Shown piece after piece: positions 24,261 through 33,354 of a stretch of 64,000 nucleotides of DNA. Position 1 is the first letter of the stretch. Every line of letters starts with the position of its first letter. A program made the position numbers and the translations under genes. Source of the stretch: Qipengyuania nanhaisediminis (lineage in GTDB: Bacteria; Pseudomonadota; Alphaproteobacteria; Sphingomonadales; Sphingomonadaceae); assembly GCF_900115585.1 (NCBI RefSeq), contig NZ_FOWZ01000001.1, forward strand, positions 372,001 to 436,000, read 5' to 3'. A model generated the notes under the pieces. It saw only the letters and a list, made by a program, of their open reading frames with translations. It ran no database searches and was not told the origin of the DNA.

Positions 24261-25544
24261 TCAATCGTCGCCGACCCGTTCGATATCCGCGCCGACCAGC
24301 TGAAGCTTTTCCTCCAGGCGTTCGTAACCGCGGTCGAGGTGGTAGAGGCGCCGCACCGTTGTCTCGCCTTTCGCGGCCAGGCCCGCGATCACCAGGCTCA
24401 TCGAAGCGCGAAGGTCCGTGGCCATCACTTCGGCGCCGGTCAGCTCTACCGGACCGCGAACGATTGCAGTACGCCCCGTGGTCTCGATATCGGCGCCCAT
24501 GCGGATGAGCTCGGGAACGTGCATGAAGCGGTTCTCGAAGATCGTTTCCTTGAGCACGCTGGTGCCCTCTGCCTTGCACAGCAGGCTCATCAACTGCGCC
24601 TGCATGTCGGTCGCGAGGCCGGGGAATGGCGCAGTCGTGAGATTGTGCGCCTTGAGCGGCTGGTTCGCGGCGACCCGCACGCCCTTCTTGTCGGTCTCGA
24701 TCTCGACACCGATGTTGCGCAAGGCATGGATCGTCGACGCCATGTCATCGGCATCTGCGCCTTCGAGAAACACCTCGCCACCGGTGATCGCCGCAGCGCA
24801 GGCGTAAGACCCCGCCTCGATCCGGTCGGGCATCACGCGATAGGTCGCGCCGTGCAGCTTCTTCACTCCGTGGATGGTCAGTTCGGAACTGCCGATACCT
24901 TCGATTTCGGCGCCCATGGCGGTGAGCAGGTTGCACAGGTCGACGATTTCCGGCTCGCGCGCGGCATTGATCAGCTTGCTGGTGCCATTGCACAGCACCG
25001 CCGTCATCAAGGCATTTTCCGTGGCGCCCACGGACACGACGGGAAAATCGAACTCGCCACCCGGCAGCCCGCCGTCCGGAGCGACTGCCTTCACATACCC
25101 TTGCGCCAATTCGATCTGCGCGCCGAAAGCCTCGAGGGCCTTGAGGTGGAGATCGATCGGGCGGTTACCGATCGCGCAGCCGCCAGGGAGCGACACCGTG
25201 GCTTCGCCGGTTCGGGCAAGCAGCGGACCGAGAACGAGGATCGACGCGCGCATCTTGCGAACGAGATCGTAAGGCGCGACCGAGCTGGTGATCCGCATGG
25301 CTTCGAGCGTGACATTGCGGCCGAACTCCTCGGGCCGCTTGCCGGGGATCGTGTGACTGACACCGAACTGGGTCATGAGGTGCTGGAAACCGTCGATATC
25401 GGCGAGACGCGGGAGGTTCCGCAGCGTCACCGCCTCTTCGGTGAGCAGCGCGCACGGTATCAGCGTAAGCGCCGCGTTCTTGGCGCCGGAAATGGGAATG
25501 GTCCCCGAAAGGCGATTGCCGCCGCGAATGATAAGTTTGTCCAT
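24261..25544 (-). CDS. murA: UDP-N-acetylglucosamine 1-carboxyvinyltransferase
   Basis: MurA catalyses the first committed step of peptidoglycan synthesis. The 427-residue protein opens with [26 protein letters not shown] and carries the catalytic-loop Cys in [11 protein letters not shown] (about residue 120), the fosfomycin target. Two inside-out alpha/beta domains are complete. The ATG at 25544 is chosen over an upstream start that would add 26 non-conserved residues. Confidence 0.97.
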   Translation of the reverse strand: MDKLIIRGGNRLSGTIPISGAKNAALTLIPCALLTEEAVTLRNLPRLADIDGFQHLMTQFGVSHTIPGKRPEEFGRNVTLEAMRITSSVAPYDLVRKMRASILVLGPLLARTGEATVSLPGGCAIGNRPIDLHLKALEAFGAQIELAQGYVKAVAPDGGLPGGEFDFPVVSVGATENALMTAVLCNGTSKLINAAREPEIVDLCNLLTAMGAEIEGIGSSELTIHGVKKLHGATYRVMPDRIEAGSYACAAAITGGEVFLEGADADDMASTIHALRNIGVEIETDKKGVRVAANQPLKAHNLTTAPFPGLATDMQAQLMSLLCKAEGTSVLKETIFENRFMHVPELIRMGADIETTGRTAIVRGPVELTGAEVMATDLRASMSLVIAGLAAKGETTVRRLYHLDRGYERLEEKLQLVGADIERVGDD

Positions 25545-25669
25545 GGCCCCCTGCCTTAATCCTCTCCGGGGCTGTGGCAAGCGCCATGCGCTTGGTGCCT
25601 CCCCCGGTTCCTGCTCGCTCAACCGTCCAGCGATTGACCTGTTCCGGTCGCCGACCTAACCCCGGCCGC

Positions 25670-26548
25670 ATGACCCAGCACAAACCGATCAAGAAGGCCG
25701 TCTTCCCCGTTGCGGGACTCGGCACAAGATTCCTGCCCGCCACCAAGGCGATTCCGAAGGAACTGCTTCCCATCGTCGACCGGCCGCTGATCCAATATGC
25801 GGTGGACGAGGCCCGCGAGGCCGGGATCGAGCAGATCATCTTCGTAACCGGCCGCGGCAAGACCGCGATCGTCGAGCATTTCGACGTCGCATACGAGCTC
25901 GAAAGCACGATGGAAGAGCGCGGCAAGGACATGAGCGTGCTCGATCCGACGCGAGCGACGCCGGGCGACATCATCACCGTGCGCCAGCAGGTGCCGCTGG
26001 GACTGGGTCACGCGATCTGGTGCGCGCGTGCAATCGTCGGCAATGATCCCTTTGCGATCCTGCTGCCAGACGAACTCATGGTCGGCGAGCCGGGCTGCAT
26101 GAAGCAGATGGTCGAAGCCTATAACGAGGTCGGCGGAAACCTGATCTCGGTGCTCGAAGTCCCGCAGGACGAGGTGTCGAGCTATGGCGTCATCGCTCCT
26201 GGCGCGGAAATCTCCGATGCGCTGACCGAGGTGACGGGACTGGTCGAAAAGCCGCCGGTTGCAGAAGCGCCGTCGAACAAGATTATCTCCGGACGCTATA
26301 TCCTCCAGCCCGAGGTGATGCGGACGCTCGAAACGCAGGGCAAGGGTGCGGGCGGCGAAATCCAGCTGACCGATGCCATGGCGCGCATGATCGGCAACCA
26401 GCCGTTCCATGCCGTGACCTTCGCCGGCAACCGCTACGATTGCGGAAGCAAGACCGGTTTCGTCGAAGCGACCCTCGCGCTCGCGCTTGAACGCGACGAC
26501 ATGGGAAGCGAAGTCCGCGCCATCGCCGAGCGCCTGCTCGCGAAATAG
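25670..26548 (+). CDS. galU: UTP--glucose-1-phosphate uridylyltransferase
   Basis: The 292-residue nucleotidyltransferase has the signature VFPVAGLGTRFLPATKAIPKE, then VDRPLIQYAVDEA, EKPP and GGEIQLTDA. It supplies UDP-glucose for LPS, exopolysaccharide and glycolipid synthesis, fitting the envelope theme of the window. The ATG at 25670 begins at the conserved N-terminus. It is transcribed divergently from murA. Confidence 0.96.
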   Translation: MTQHKPIKKAVFPVAGLGTRFLPATKAIPKELLPIVDRPLIQYAVDEAREAGIEQIIFVTGRGKTAIVEHFDVAYELESTMEERGKDMSVLDPTRATPGDIITVRQQVPLGLGHAIWCARAIVGNDPFAILLPDELMVGEPGCMKQMVEAYNEVGGNLISVLEVPQDEVSSYGVIAPGAEISDALTEVTGLVEKPPVAEAPSNKIISGRYILQPEVMRTLETQGKGAGGEIQLTDAMARMIGNQPFHAVTFAGNRYDCGSKTGFVEATLALALERDDMGSEVRAIAERLLAK

Positions 26549-26558
26549 AAAGCGCCCA

Positions 26559-26615
26559 TTTCAAAAGGAAAGGGCCGGTCCGCCGCTGTGGCAGGCCGGC
26601 CCTTCCTGTTTGAAA
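26559..26615. terminator. Bidirectional terminator between galU and the M28 peptidase gene
   Basis: A long GC-rich stem (AGGAAAGGGCCGG against CCGGCCCTTCCT) with a loop of about 16 bases is flanked by TTTCAAA and TTTGAAA, which extend the pairing. It lies between convergent genes and serves either direction. Confidence 0.75.
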
Positions 26616-26624
26616 CAACCTTTA

Positions 26625-28313
26625 TCAGCAGCCGGTTTCAGCCGCCGTGCAGGTTTCATCACGCGTGGCCTTGAACTCGTCGCCCTCGTTCCAGTTGGGC
26701 CAGCTCGTGCTCATGCCGAGCATACGGCCAAGGCGGTAGAAGAGCTGGAGATCGGCCATCACGCCGGACCAGTCCCAGTTCGGATCGTATTCGTCCTTGG
26801 GGCCGTGGTAACGGTTCTCGCGATAGTCGAGCGCCACTCCCGCGCCCGCTTCCGTGCCGCCGTCGACAAGGTCCTCACCGCCATCGACATAGAGCATGGG
26901 CACGCCGCGCTTGGCGAAGGCGAAGTGGTCGGACCGGTAGTAATAGCCCGCTTCCGGATTGGGGTTGGGCGTCGAAACCCGGCCATCGGCTTCAAGAGCC
27001 GCTTCGAGGAATTGGTCGAGCTGCGATTTGCCCGGCCCGACCACCGTCACGTCCTTGCTCGGTCCGGCAATCAGGAAAGCATCCATGTTGATGCCGCCGA
27101 CCGTCTGGTCGAGCGGGAAGACCGGGTTGGCCGCGTAATAATCGGCGCCCAGAAGCCCCGATTCCTCGGCCGTAACGGCGAGGAACACCAGCGTGCGGCG
27201 CGCAGGCCCGACCTTGGCGTGCGCTTCGGCCAGAGCGACCAGGGCCGCCGTGCCGGTGGCATTGTCGACCGCGCCATTGCAGATGTCGTCACCGTCGGGC
27301 GCTGCGGTACACCGGCCCAGGTGGTCCCAGTGCGCGGTGTGGATGACGTATTCGTCCGGCGCTTCCGTCCCGGGAAGGATACCGATCACGTTCTGCGATT
27401 CGAAAGTGCGGATGTCGTTCGAAAAGCTGGTCGATGCTTCGAGGCCCAGCGGCACTGTCTTGAAGCCTTCCTTCTTGGCAGCGGCAAACAGCTTGTCGGC
27501 ATCCTGTCCGGCAGCTTCGAGGATCTGGCGACCCGCCTCGTTCTGGACCCAGCCGTTCATGACGGTGAGCGCAGGCGCATTCTCGCCGCGCTGGGCATAG
27601 GCCTGCGGCCCCGACCAGCTGCTTTCGACCACGTTCCAACCATACGAAGCAGGCTCCGTATCGTGGATGATGATCGCTCCGGCAGCGCCCTGGCGGGCAG
27701 CTTCTTCATATTTATAGGTCCAGCGGCCGTAATAGGTCATGGCCTTGCCGTTGAAGGGACCTTCCAGGCTTTCGGTACCGAAATCGGGATCGTTAACGAG
27801 GATCACGGCGGTCTTGCCGGTCATGTCGACGCCTTCGTAATCGTTCCAGCCACGCTCGGGCGCGTTGACGCCATAGCCCACGAAGACCAGCTCGCTGGCT
27901 TCGAGCGTGGTCTGCGCATCTTCGCGATAGGTCACTCCGACCCAGTCACTGCCATATTCGAGCGCGATATCGGTGCCTTCGCCGGAAATCGTCAGCGGCG
28001 CAAAGTCCTTGCCGGTAATTTCTACAAGCGGCGCTTCCTGCACCCACGAGCCGTTGTTGCCGGGCTCCAGCCCGGCCGCAGCGAACCGTTCGGTCAGCAG
28101 GGCGACGGTCTTTTCCTCCCCGATCGTGCCGGGCATGCGGCCTTCGAATTCGTCGGAGGACAGCTGCTCGGTAATGTCCTTCATCGTCTGCTCGGAAATG
28201 TCGGTTGCTGCGATATCCGGGATATCGAGCCCTGCTCTCGCCCCTTCATCGCTGCCGGCGGTACAGGCCGCCAGGAGCAGCGCACCTGCTGCGGTCAGGC
28301 TTGTGCGGATCAT
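26625..28313 (-). CDS. M28 family zinc peptidase, lipoprotein
   Basis: The 562-residue exported peptidase has a lipobox in LLLAACTAG at the N-terminus. A PA-like insert follows (RQGAAGAIIIHDTEPASYGW). The M28 catalytic domain has HTAHWDHLGR, GAVDNATGTAALVALAEA, the general-base pair in AEESGLLGADYY, and RSDHFAFAKRGVPML as zinc ligands. It is probably an aminopeptidase in the periplasm or outer membrane. The ATG at 28313 starts the signal peptide. It is divergent from glnE with a gap of about 100 bases. Confidence 0.93.
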   Translation of the reverse strand: MIRTSLTAAGALLLAACTAGSDEGARAGLDIPDIAATDISEQTMKDITEQLSSDEFEGRMPGTIGEEKTVALLTERFAAAGLEPGNNGSWVQEAPLVEITGKDFAPLTISGEGTDIALEYGSDWVGVTYREDAQTTLEASELVFVGYGVNAPERGWNDYEGVDMTGKTAVILVNDPDFGTESLEGPFNGKAMTYYGRWTYKYEEAARQGAAGAIIIHDTEPASYGWNVVESSWSGPQAYAQRGENAPALTVMNGWVQNEAGRQILEAAGQDADKLFAAAKKEGFKTVPLGLEASTSFSNDIRTFESQNVIGILPGTEAPDEYVIHTAHWDHLGRCTAAPDGDDICNGAVDNATGTAALVALAEAHAKVGPARRTLVFLAVTAEESGLLGADYYAANPVFPLDQTVGGINMDAFLIAGPSKDVTVVGPGKSQLDQFLEAALEADGRVSTPNPNPEAGYYYRSDHFAFAKRGVPMLYVDGGEDLVDGGTEAGAGVALDYRENRYHGPKDEYDPNWDWSGVMADLQLFYRLGRMLGMSTSWPNWNEGDEFKATRDETCTAAETGC

Positions 28314-28414
28314 GGTAATGCACCCTCTTGTTGGTTTGCGTGGCGCGCTTGTTGCAGCACCGGGCAAAGAGGGCAAGCTTGCACCGGACGGCCAAGGGAG
28401 GCAGACCGCGCGCA

Positions 28415-31099
28415 ATGACCGCCGACTGGACCGACGCGCTGCAAAGAGCGCGGGCTCACGCCCCTTACCTGGCGCGCGGGCTGGAGCTATATCCGGAGAT
28501 TGCGGACCTGCTGGCGCAGGGCGATGGCGAGGCGGCTCTCGAAGAAGCAAAGCGGATCGCGGCAGGTGTCGATGATGTCGGCCTCGCCCTGCGGCGCGAG
28601 AAGCGTGCACTCGCCACGGCACTCGCGATAGGTGACCTCGCCGGAGCTTTCGATCTCGACAAGGTCATGCGCGAGCTTTCGCTGTTTGCCGACCGCGCAA
28701 TGCACCGGGCTATCGAGGCAGCGATCGCGCGCCGGGTCGAAGGCGCGCCCAGCGATGGCATGATCGCGCTGGCATTGGGCAAGCACGGTTCGGGTGAGTT
28801 GAACTACAGCTCCGATATCGATCCGATCCTGCTCTACGATCCCGAAAGGCTGGCACGGCGCGAGCGGGACGAGCCGGGAGAAGCGGCGCAGCGCTATGCC
28901 CGCGAGATGGTGCGCACGCTGTCTGACGTAACCAGCGAAGGATATGTTTTCCGGGTCGATCTGCGCCTGCGCCCGGCATCCGAGGTGAGCCCGCTGGCGA
29001 TCCCCCTCGATGCCGCGATTACGCATTACGAAAGCTCTGCCTTGGCGTGGGAGCGCGCCGCTTTCATTCGCGCACGCTCCTGTGCGGGCGATATTGCGGC
29101 AGGCGAGAAATTCCTTGACCAGATCCGTCCCTTCGTCTGGCGCCGCAGCCTCGATTTCGGTGCGATCGACGCGGTGCGGCAGCTGACCCGCAGGATCAGG
29201 GAGCAGCAGACCGGACTCACCGCTCCTGCGCCGGGCTACAACGTGAAGCTCGGTCGGGGAGGCATTCGCGAGATCGAGTTCTTCGCCCAGACGCACCAGC
29301 TCATTCATGGCGGGCGCAATCCGGATCTGCGTGACAAGCGCACGCGCGCCGCCCTCGACGCACTGGCCGATGCCGGACATATCGACAAAGAGGACGCCGC
29401 TTCGCTTGGCGCTGCTTACGACGGATTGCGGCAGATCGAACACCGCCTGCAGATGGTGGGAGACCGCCAGACGCACACTCTCCCCGAAGGCGACGCACTC
29501 GACAATGTCGCCCGGCTCGACGGTTTTTCCGATGGCACCGCCTGGATCAAGCATATCACGTCGCTGACCGCTCCTGTTGCGCAGCGCTACGATGCATTGC
29601 TCGCCGAAGACGAGGTCTCCGTGCCAGTCGACAGCCCGCATGTGGAGGCCGCACCTGCCCGGAAGGAACTCGACGCGGACATGGTTGAACGTGTCGCAAG
29701 CTGGACCGACGGCCGTTATCCGCCCCTGCGCAGCACCGCGGCCCTGTCGGCCTTCGAAGCGATACGCGCGCCTCTTCTCGATTCCCTCGCATCGGCGAAG
29801 GAACCGGAACGCGCCGCCGCGCGCTGGGAGAGCCTGCTTTCCAAGCTGTCGAGCGCGATCAACCTTTTCCGACTGCTGGAGGCGCGGCCCGGCCTGTTCC
29901 AGTTGCTAGCCGATTGCCTGACACTGGCCCCGCCACTGGCGGACGCGATCGCCCTGCGCCCCGAACTCGTCGACGCTCTGATCGACCGGACCGCACTCGA
30001 TTTGCCGGGCGAGCGTGGTGATCTGGCTGCAGAGATGCGGCGCGGCGAACGGGGCGACACTTACGAAGACAGGCTCGACCGCATTCGCATCGTCACCGGG
30101 GAAGCACGCTTCGCTCTCGGCGTGCAGGTGATCGAAACGGCGCACGACCCACTCGATATCGCTGCCGCCCTGTCGCGCGTGGCCGAAGCCGCGATCGAGG
30201 TTGCGCAGGAAGCCGCAGAAGCGGAGTTCGCAGAACGCCACGGCAGGATCGCTGACAGCGAGCTGGTGGTGCTGGGGCTTGGCAGGCTTGGCGGCGGAAT
30301 GCTGACGCACGCCTCTGACCTCGACGTTGTCTATCTCTTCACCGGCAGCCACGAAGGCGAATCCGATGGCGAGCGCCCGCTCGGCGCGACGCTCTATTAT
30401 AACCGGCTCGCGCAGCGGGTGAGCGCGGCGCTGTCCGTGCCGACTGCCGAAGGCGCGCTCTACGAGGTCGACACCCGGCTCCGCCCCCAAGGCGCACAGG
30501 GACCGCTTGCCGTCAGTCTGGAAAGCTTTCTCAGGTACCAGAAGGAAGACGCCTGGACGTGGGAACACATGGCCCTCACCCGCGCGCGCGCGCTGACGGG
30601 AAGCGGTGAGGCACGACGCCAGGTCGACGAGGCCTTGCGCGAAGTCTTGTGCTGCAAGCGCTCCACAGAGGCGCTGGTCGACGACGTCAGGACGATGCGC
30701 AGCGACATGGCGACGCACAAACCCGCGCGCGGTCCGCTCGACATCAAGCTGCTGCGCGGCGGGCTCGTCGATCTCGAATTCCTCGTACACTACCTGCAAT
30801 TGCGCGAAGGCGAGGCACTGACGCCGCGGCTGGACGATGCGATCGCCCAGCTTGCCGCGCGCGAACTCATTCCCTCTTCGCTGGGTCAGGCCCACGACTT
30901 GATGACGCGACTGCTGGTGGGTACGCGGCTGCTCGCACCCGACCTGGCGATCCCGGAAAAGCCGCAAAAGGCGATCCTGTCGCGCCTGTGCCGGGTCGAG
31001 AAATTCCGCCACCTGAGAACCGCGCTCGATGAGGCGCGCGAACAGGTGGCAGAGCAATGGAACCGCTTGCTGGAAGAGCAATTGGAGATCGAACGATGA
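28415..31099 (+). CDS. glnE: Bifunctional glutamine synthetase adenylyltransferase/deadenylase
   Basis: The 894-residue enzyme adds AMP to, and removes it from, glutamine synthetase in response to PII. Two nucleotidyltransferase domains are visible: the deadenylase GKHGSGELNYSSDIDPILLY near residue 120 and the adenylylase GLGRLGGGMLTHASDLDVVY near residue 620. Each is followed by its helical domain (RIREQQTGLT…VKLGRGGIREIEF and IKLLRGGLVDLEF). The ATG at 28415 has AAGGGAGG about 12 bases upstream. Its stop overlaps bcp (ATGA). Confidence 0.96.
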   Translation: MTADWTDALQRARAHAPYLARGLELYPEIADLLAQGDGEAALEEAKRIAAGVDDVGLALRREKRALATALAIGDLAGAFDLDKVMRELSLFADRAMHRAIEAAIARRVEGAPSDGMIALALGKHGSGELNYSSDIDPILLYDPERLARRERDEPGEAAQRYAREMVRTLSDVTSEGYVFRVDLRLRPASEVSPLAIPLDAAITHYESSALAWERAAFIRARSCAGDIAAGEKFLDQIRPFVWRRSLDFGAIDAVRQLTRRIREQQTGLTAPAPGYNVKLGRGGIREIEFFAQTHQLIHGGRNPDLRDKRTRAALDALADAGHIDKEDAASLGAAYDGLRQIEHRLQMVGDRQTHTLPEGDALDNVARLDGFSDGTAWIKHITSLTAPVAQRYDALLAEDEVSVPVDSPHVEAAPARKELDADMVERVASWTDGRYPPLRSTAALSAFEAIRAPLLDSLASAKEPERAAARWESLLSKLSSAINLFRLLEARPGLFQLLADCLTLAPPLADAIALRPELVDALIDRTALDLPGERGDLAAEMRRGERGDTYEDRLDRIRIVTGEARFALGVQVIETAHDPLDIAAALSRVAEAAIEVAQEAAEAEFAERHGRIADSELVVLGLGRLGGGMLTHASDLDVVYLFTGSHEGESDGERPLGATLYYNRLAQRVSAALSVPTAEGALYEVDTRLRPQGAQGPLAVSLESFLRYQKEDAWTWEHMALTRARALTGSGEARRQVDEALREVLCCKRSTEALVDDVRTMRSDMATHKPARGPLDIKLLRGGLVDLEFLVHYLQLREGEALTPRLDDAIAQLAARELIPSSLGQAHDLMTRLLVGTRLLAPDLAIPEKPQKAILSRLCRVEKFRHLRTALDEAREQVAEQWNRLLEEQLEIER

Positions 31100-31566
31100 C
31101 GAGCTTTGAACAGGGCGATGCCTTTCCTGACTTCGAAATGGAGACCCCCGACGGTGGCACGGTCACCAAGGGCGACCTCGCCGGCAAGAAGGCCGTGATC
31201 TTCTTCTATCCCAAGGACAACACGCCGGGCTGCACGACCGAAGCGAAGGATTTCAGCGCCCTGAAGCCGGAGTTCGAGAAGGCCGGGGTGCGCCTGCTTG
31301 GCGTCAGCAAGGATAGCGCGAAGAAGCACCAGAACTTCATCGCCAAGCACGACCTGACGGTCGAACTCGCTACCGACGCGGAAGAAGACGGCCTTTCGGA
31401 TAGGCTCGGCGTATGGGGCGAAAAGAAGAATTACGGGCGCACCTATATGGGCATGATCCGCTCGACCTTCCTCATCGGCGAAGATGGTAAGATCCTGCGG
31501 GTCTGGCCGAAGGTCAGGGTCAAGGGGCACGCCGACGAGGTACTCGAAGCAGCACGCTCCGCGTGA
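31096..31566 (+). CDS. bcp: Thioredoxin-dependent peroxiredoxin (BCP/PrxQ), 1-Cys form
   Basis: The 156-residue peroxiredoxin has the peroxidatic motif FYPKDNTPGCTTEA and the conserved GVWGEKKNYGRTYMG. BCP enzymes reduce hydroperoxides in the cytoplasm. The resolving cysteine normally five residues after the peroxidatic one is a lysine here (CTTEAK), and the protein has no other cysteine. It must therefore work as a 1-Cys enzyme needing an external thiol. It is coupled to glnE upstream (ATGA) and to the DUF455 gene downstream. Confidence 0.94.
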   Translation: MTSFEQGDAFPDFEMETPDGGTVTKGDLAGKKAVIFFYPKDNTPGCTTEAKDFSALKPEFEKAGVRLLGVSKDSAKKHQNFIAKHDLTVELATDAEEDGLSDRLGVWGEKKNYGRTYMGMIRSTFLIGEDGKILRVWPKVRVKGHADEVLEAARSA

Positions 31567-32363
31567 CGTCACGACGCCGCAGCGTATCGGGCGCCATCAG
31601 GGACGCCCTCCTCACGGGCGATAAGTCCGCCAAGGTCTTCGCCGCCCGGCAAGTCGCCCGCGATTGGCGGCTGGGACGACTGGCGTTCGATTTCGACTGC
31701 CCGATGCCCGACCGACCGGCCTGGCCGGAAGAGCTGGAACTGCTGGCACCGGGCAAGATGCCGCGGCGCTCGCGCGGGGGATCTCTGACGGGTCGGATCG
31801 CCCTGTGGCACTCTTTGGCCCACATCGAATTCGTCGCGATCGACCTGGCGCTCGATATGGCCGGGCGGTTCGGCGAATCGATGGGCGAGCAGTTCGTCGG
31901 CGATTTCCTGTCCGTGGCCGCAGACGAAGCGATGCATTTCGCCCTGATCGAGCGCAAGCTCGCGACCATGGGGTCGCATTATGGCGCGCTGCCGGCGCAT
32001 GACGGGCTGTGGGGCGCCGCGCAGGATACAGCGCATGACGTCACTGCACGACTGGCGATCGTTCCCATGGTGCTCGAGGCGCGCGGCCTCGACGTCACGC
32101 CGGCCATGCTGGAGCGCGTACGGTCTCAGGGAGACGAAAACGGGGCGCGAATCCTCGAACGAATCCTTGACGACGAGATTCGCCACGTCGCTTTCGGGGC
32201 CAAGCACTTTCGTGAGCTGTGCATTACGCGCGACGAAAAGCCGCCGGAATCATGGCAAAAATTGGTCGAAATGCATTTTTCAGGGGGGCTGAAGCCGCCA
32301 TTCAACGACTCGGCGCGTGCGGCAGCCGGTTTATCGCGCGACTTCTACGCAGCTATTGCTTGA
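31563..32363 (+). CDS. DUF455 family ferritin-like protein
   Basis: This 266-residue helical protein carries carboxylate/His motifs characteristic of a di-iron ferritin-like fold: HIEFVAIDLALD, ADEAMHF and LDDEIRHVAFG. DUF455 proteins are widespread but have no proven substrate. A GTG start overlaps the bcp stop as GTGA. An operon of a peroxiredoxin followed by a di-iron protein suggests an oxidative or iron-linked role, which is inference. Confidence 0.87.
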   Translation: MTSRRRSVSGAIRDALLTGDKSAKVFAARQVARDWRLGRLAFDFDCPMPDRPAWPEELELLAPGKMPRRSRGGSLTGRIALWHSLAHIEFVAIDLALDMAGRFGESMGEQFVGDFLSVAADEAMHFALIERKLATMGSHYGALPAHDGLWGAAQDTAHDVTARLAIVPMVLEARGLDVTPAMLERVRSQGDENGARILERILDDEIRHVAFGAKHFRELCITRDEKPPESWQKLVEMHFSGGLKPPFNDSARAAAGLSRDFYAAIA

Positions 32364-32469
32364 TTAACCTTTGCAGCCATAACCCATACTCACGAGATGC
32401 CGGGGGGTTCCGGCGGTTTTGAAGAAACACGGTCCGAAAGGCATGGGACGCCTGAGGATCGCAAGGACA

Positions 32470-32488
32470 CGATACCGAAAAGGTATCG
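32470..32488 (+). promoter_or_regulatory. 5'-leader hairpin of the M23 peptidase gene
   Basis: CGATACC and GGTATCG form a perfect 7-bp inverted repeat with a GAAAA loop, ending 16 bases before the start codon. It could be an operator, or an RNA hairpin near the ribosome-binding site. Confidence 0.4.
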
Positions 32489-32504
32489 ACAGGACGGGTT
32501 AGCA

Positions 32505-33194
32505 ATGATTTCCAAGCGCAGCACGATTGCCGTGACGATGCTTGCCGCAGGCATGAGCATCGCAGCCGCTCCGGCGCACGCGGAAACCAACGCAGCGGCA
32601 GCTGCGGTCGGTGCCATCGACGTGTCGAAGGTTACCTCCGACAGTGCCGGCGAAGCGGACGAGCAGTTCACCGAACTCTTCGCACGCTGGGAAGCACCCA
32701 ACCAGGCTTCGCTCATCACGGCGGGTCCGCAGGTTGCCATCCCTTCGCGTATGCCGCTCGAAGACGCCAAGCTGACGAGCGACTATGGCATGCGCACCCA
32801 CCCGGTTCTGCGCCGCCGCATGGGCCACAAGGGCGTCGATCTCGCCGCACCGACCGGCACGCCGATCTACGCAACGGCCGACGGCGTCGTCTCCAAGGCG
32901 GAGCGCTTCTCCAGCTACGGCAAGTTCGTCAGCATCGAACACGGCGCCCGCATCCAGACGCGTTATGCGCATATGTCCCGGATCGCCGTGTCCGATGGTG
33001 CCCGCGTCAAGAAGGGCGACCTGCTCGGCTATGTCGGCTCGACCGGCCGCTCCACCGGCCCGCACCTTCACTATGAAGTCCGCATCGACGGCGAAGCGGT
33101 CAACCCGGTTCCCTATATGGTCGAATCGTCCGCACAGCGCGCTTTCGCCCTTGCGATCGGTGAAGGCGGCCAGGGCGGCGGCGATGAAGACTGA
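32505..33194 (+). CDS. M23 family metallopeptidase (LytM type), exported
   Basis: The 229-residue protein has a signal peptide cleaved near APAHA. A short linker and a complete LytM domain follow: TSDYGMRTHPVLRRRMGHKGVDLAAP with the zinc His and Asp, then YAHMSRI and the HLHYEVRIDG ending. With all ligands present it is likely an active peptidoglycan endopeptidase rather than a degenerate activator. It is monocistronic, closed by a strong terminator. Confidence 0.94.
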   Translation: MISKRSTIAVTMLAAGMSIAAAPAHAETNAAAAAVGAIDVSKVTSDSAGEADEQFTELFARWEAPNQASLITAGPQVAIPSRMPLEDAKLTSDYGMRTHPVLRRRMGHKGVDLAAPTGTPIYATADGVVSKAERFSSYGKFVSIEHGARIQTRYAHMSRIAVSDGARVKKGDLLGYVGSTGRSTGPHLHYEVRIDGEAVNPVPYMVESSAQRAFALAIGEGGQGGGDED

Positions 33195-33237
33195 GTTTTT
33201 ATTCGAAAGGCCACGAGCCCTTCGGGTCAGCGGAATT

Positions 33238-33266
33238 AGGCGTCGGAGCGATCCGGCGCCTTTTTT
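33238..33266 (+). terminator. Intrinsic terminator after the M23 peptidase gene
   Basis: A 10-bp stem (AGGCGTCGGA and TCCGGCGCCT with one G-T pair) and a GCGA tetraloop are followed directly by TTTTTT. This is a textbook rho-independent terminator. Confidence 0.9.
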
Positions 33267-33354
33267 CTTGCCCGAACGCAACAGGTAGGTAGGTTTCTTT
33301 GAGCAACCGGACGAGTCCGCCAACAGGACCGACGGCAGTGAGAGAGAGGACCCT

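Noticed and set aside
32399-32420. Terminator after the DUF455 gene
   Set aside because: Only a 5-bp GCCGG stem with a short T-run; too weak to list.
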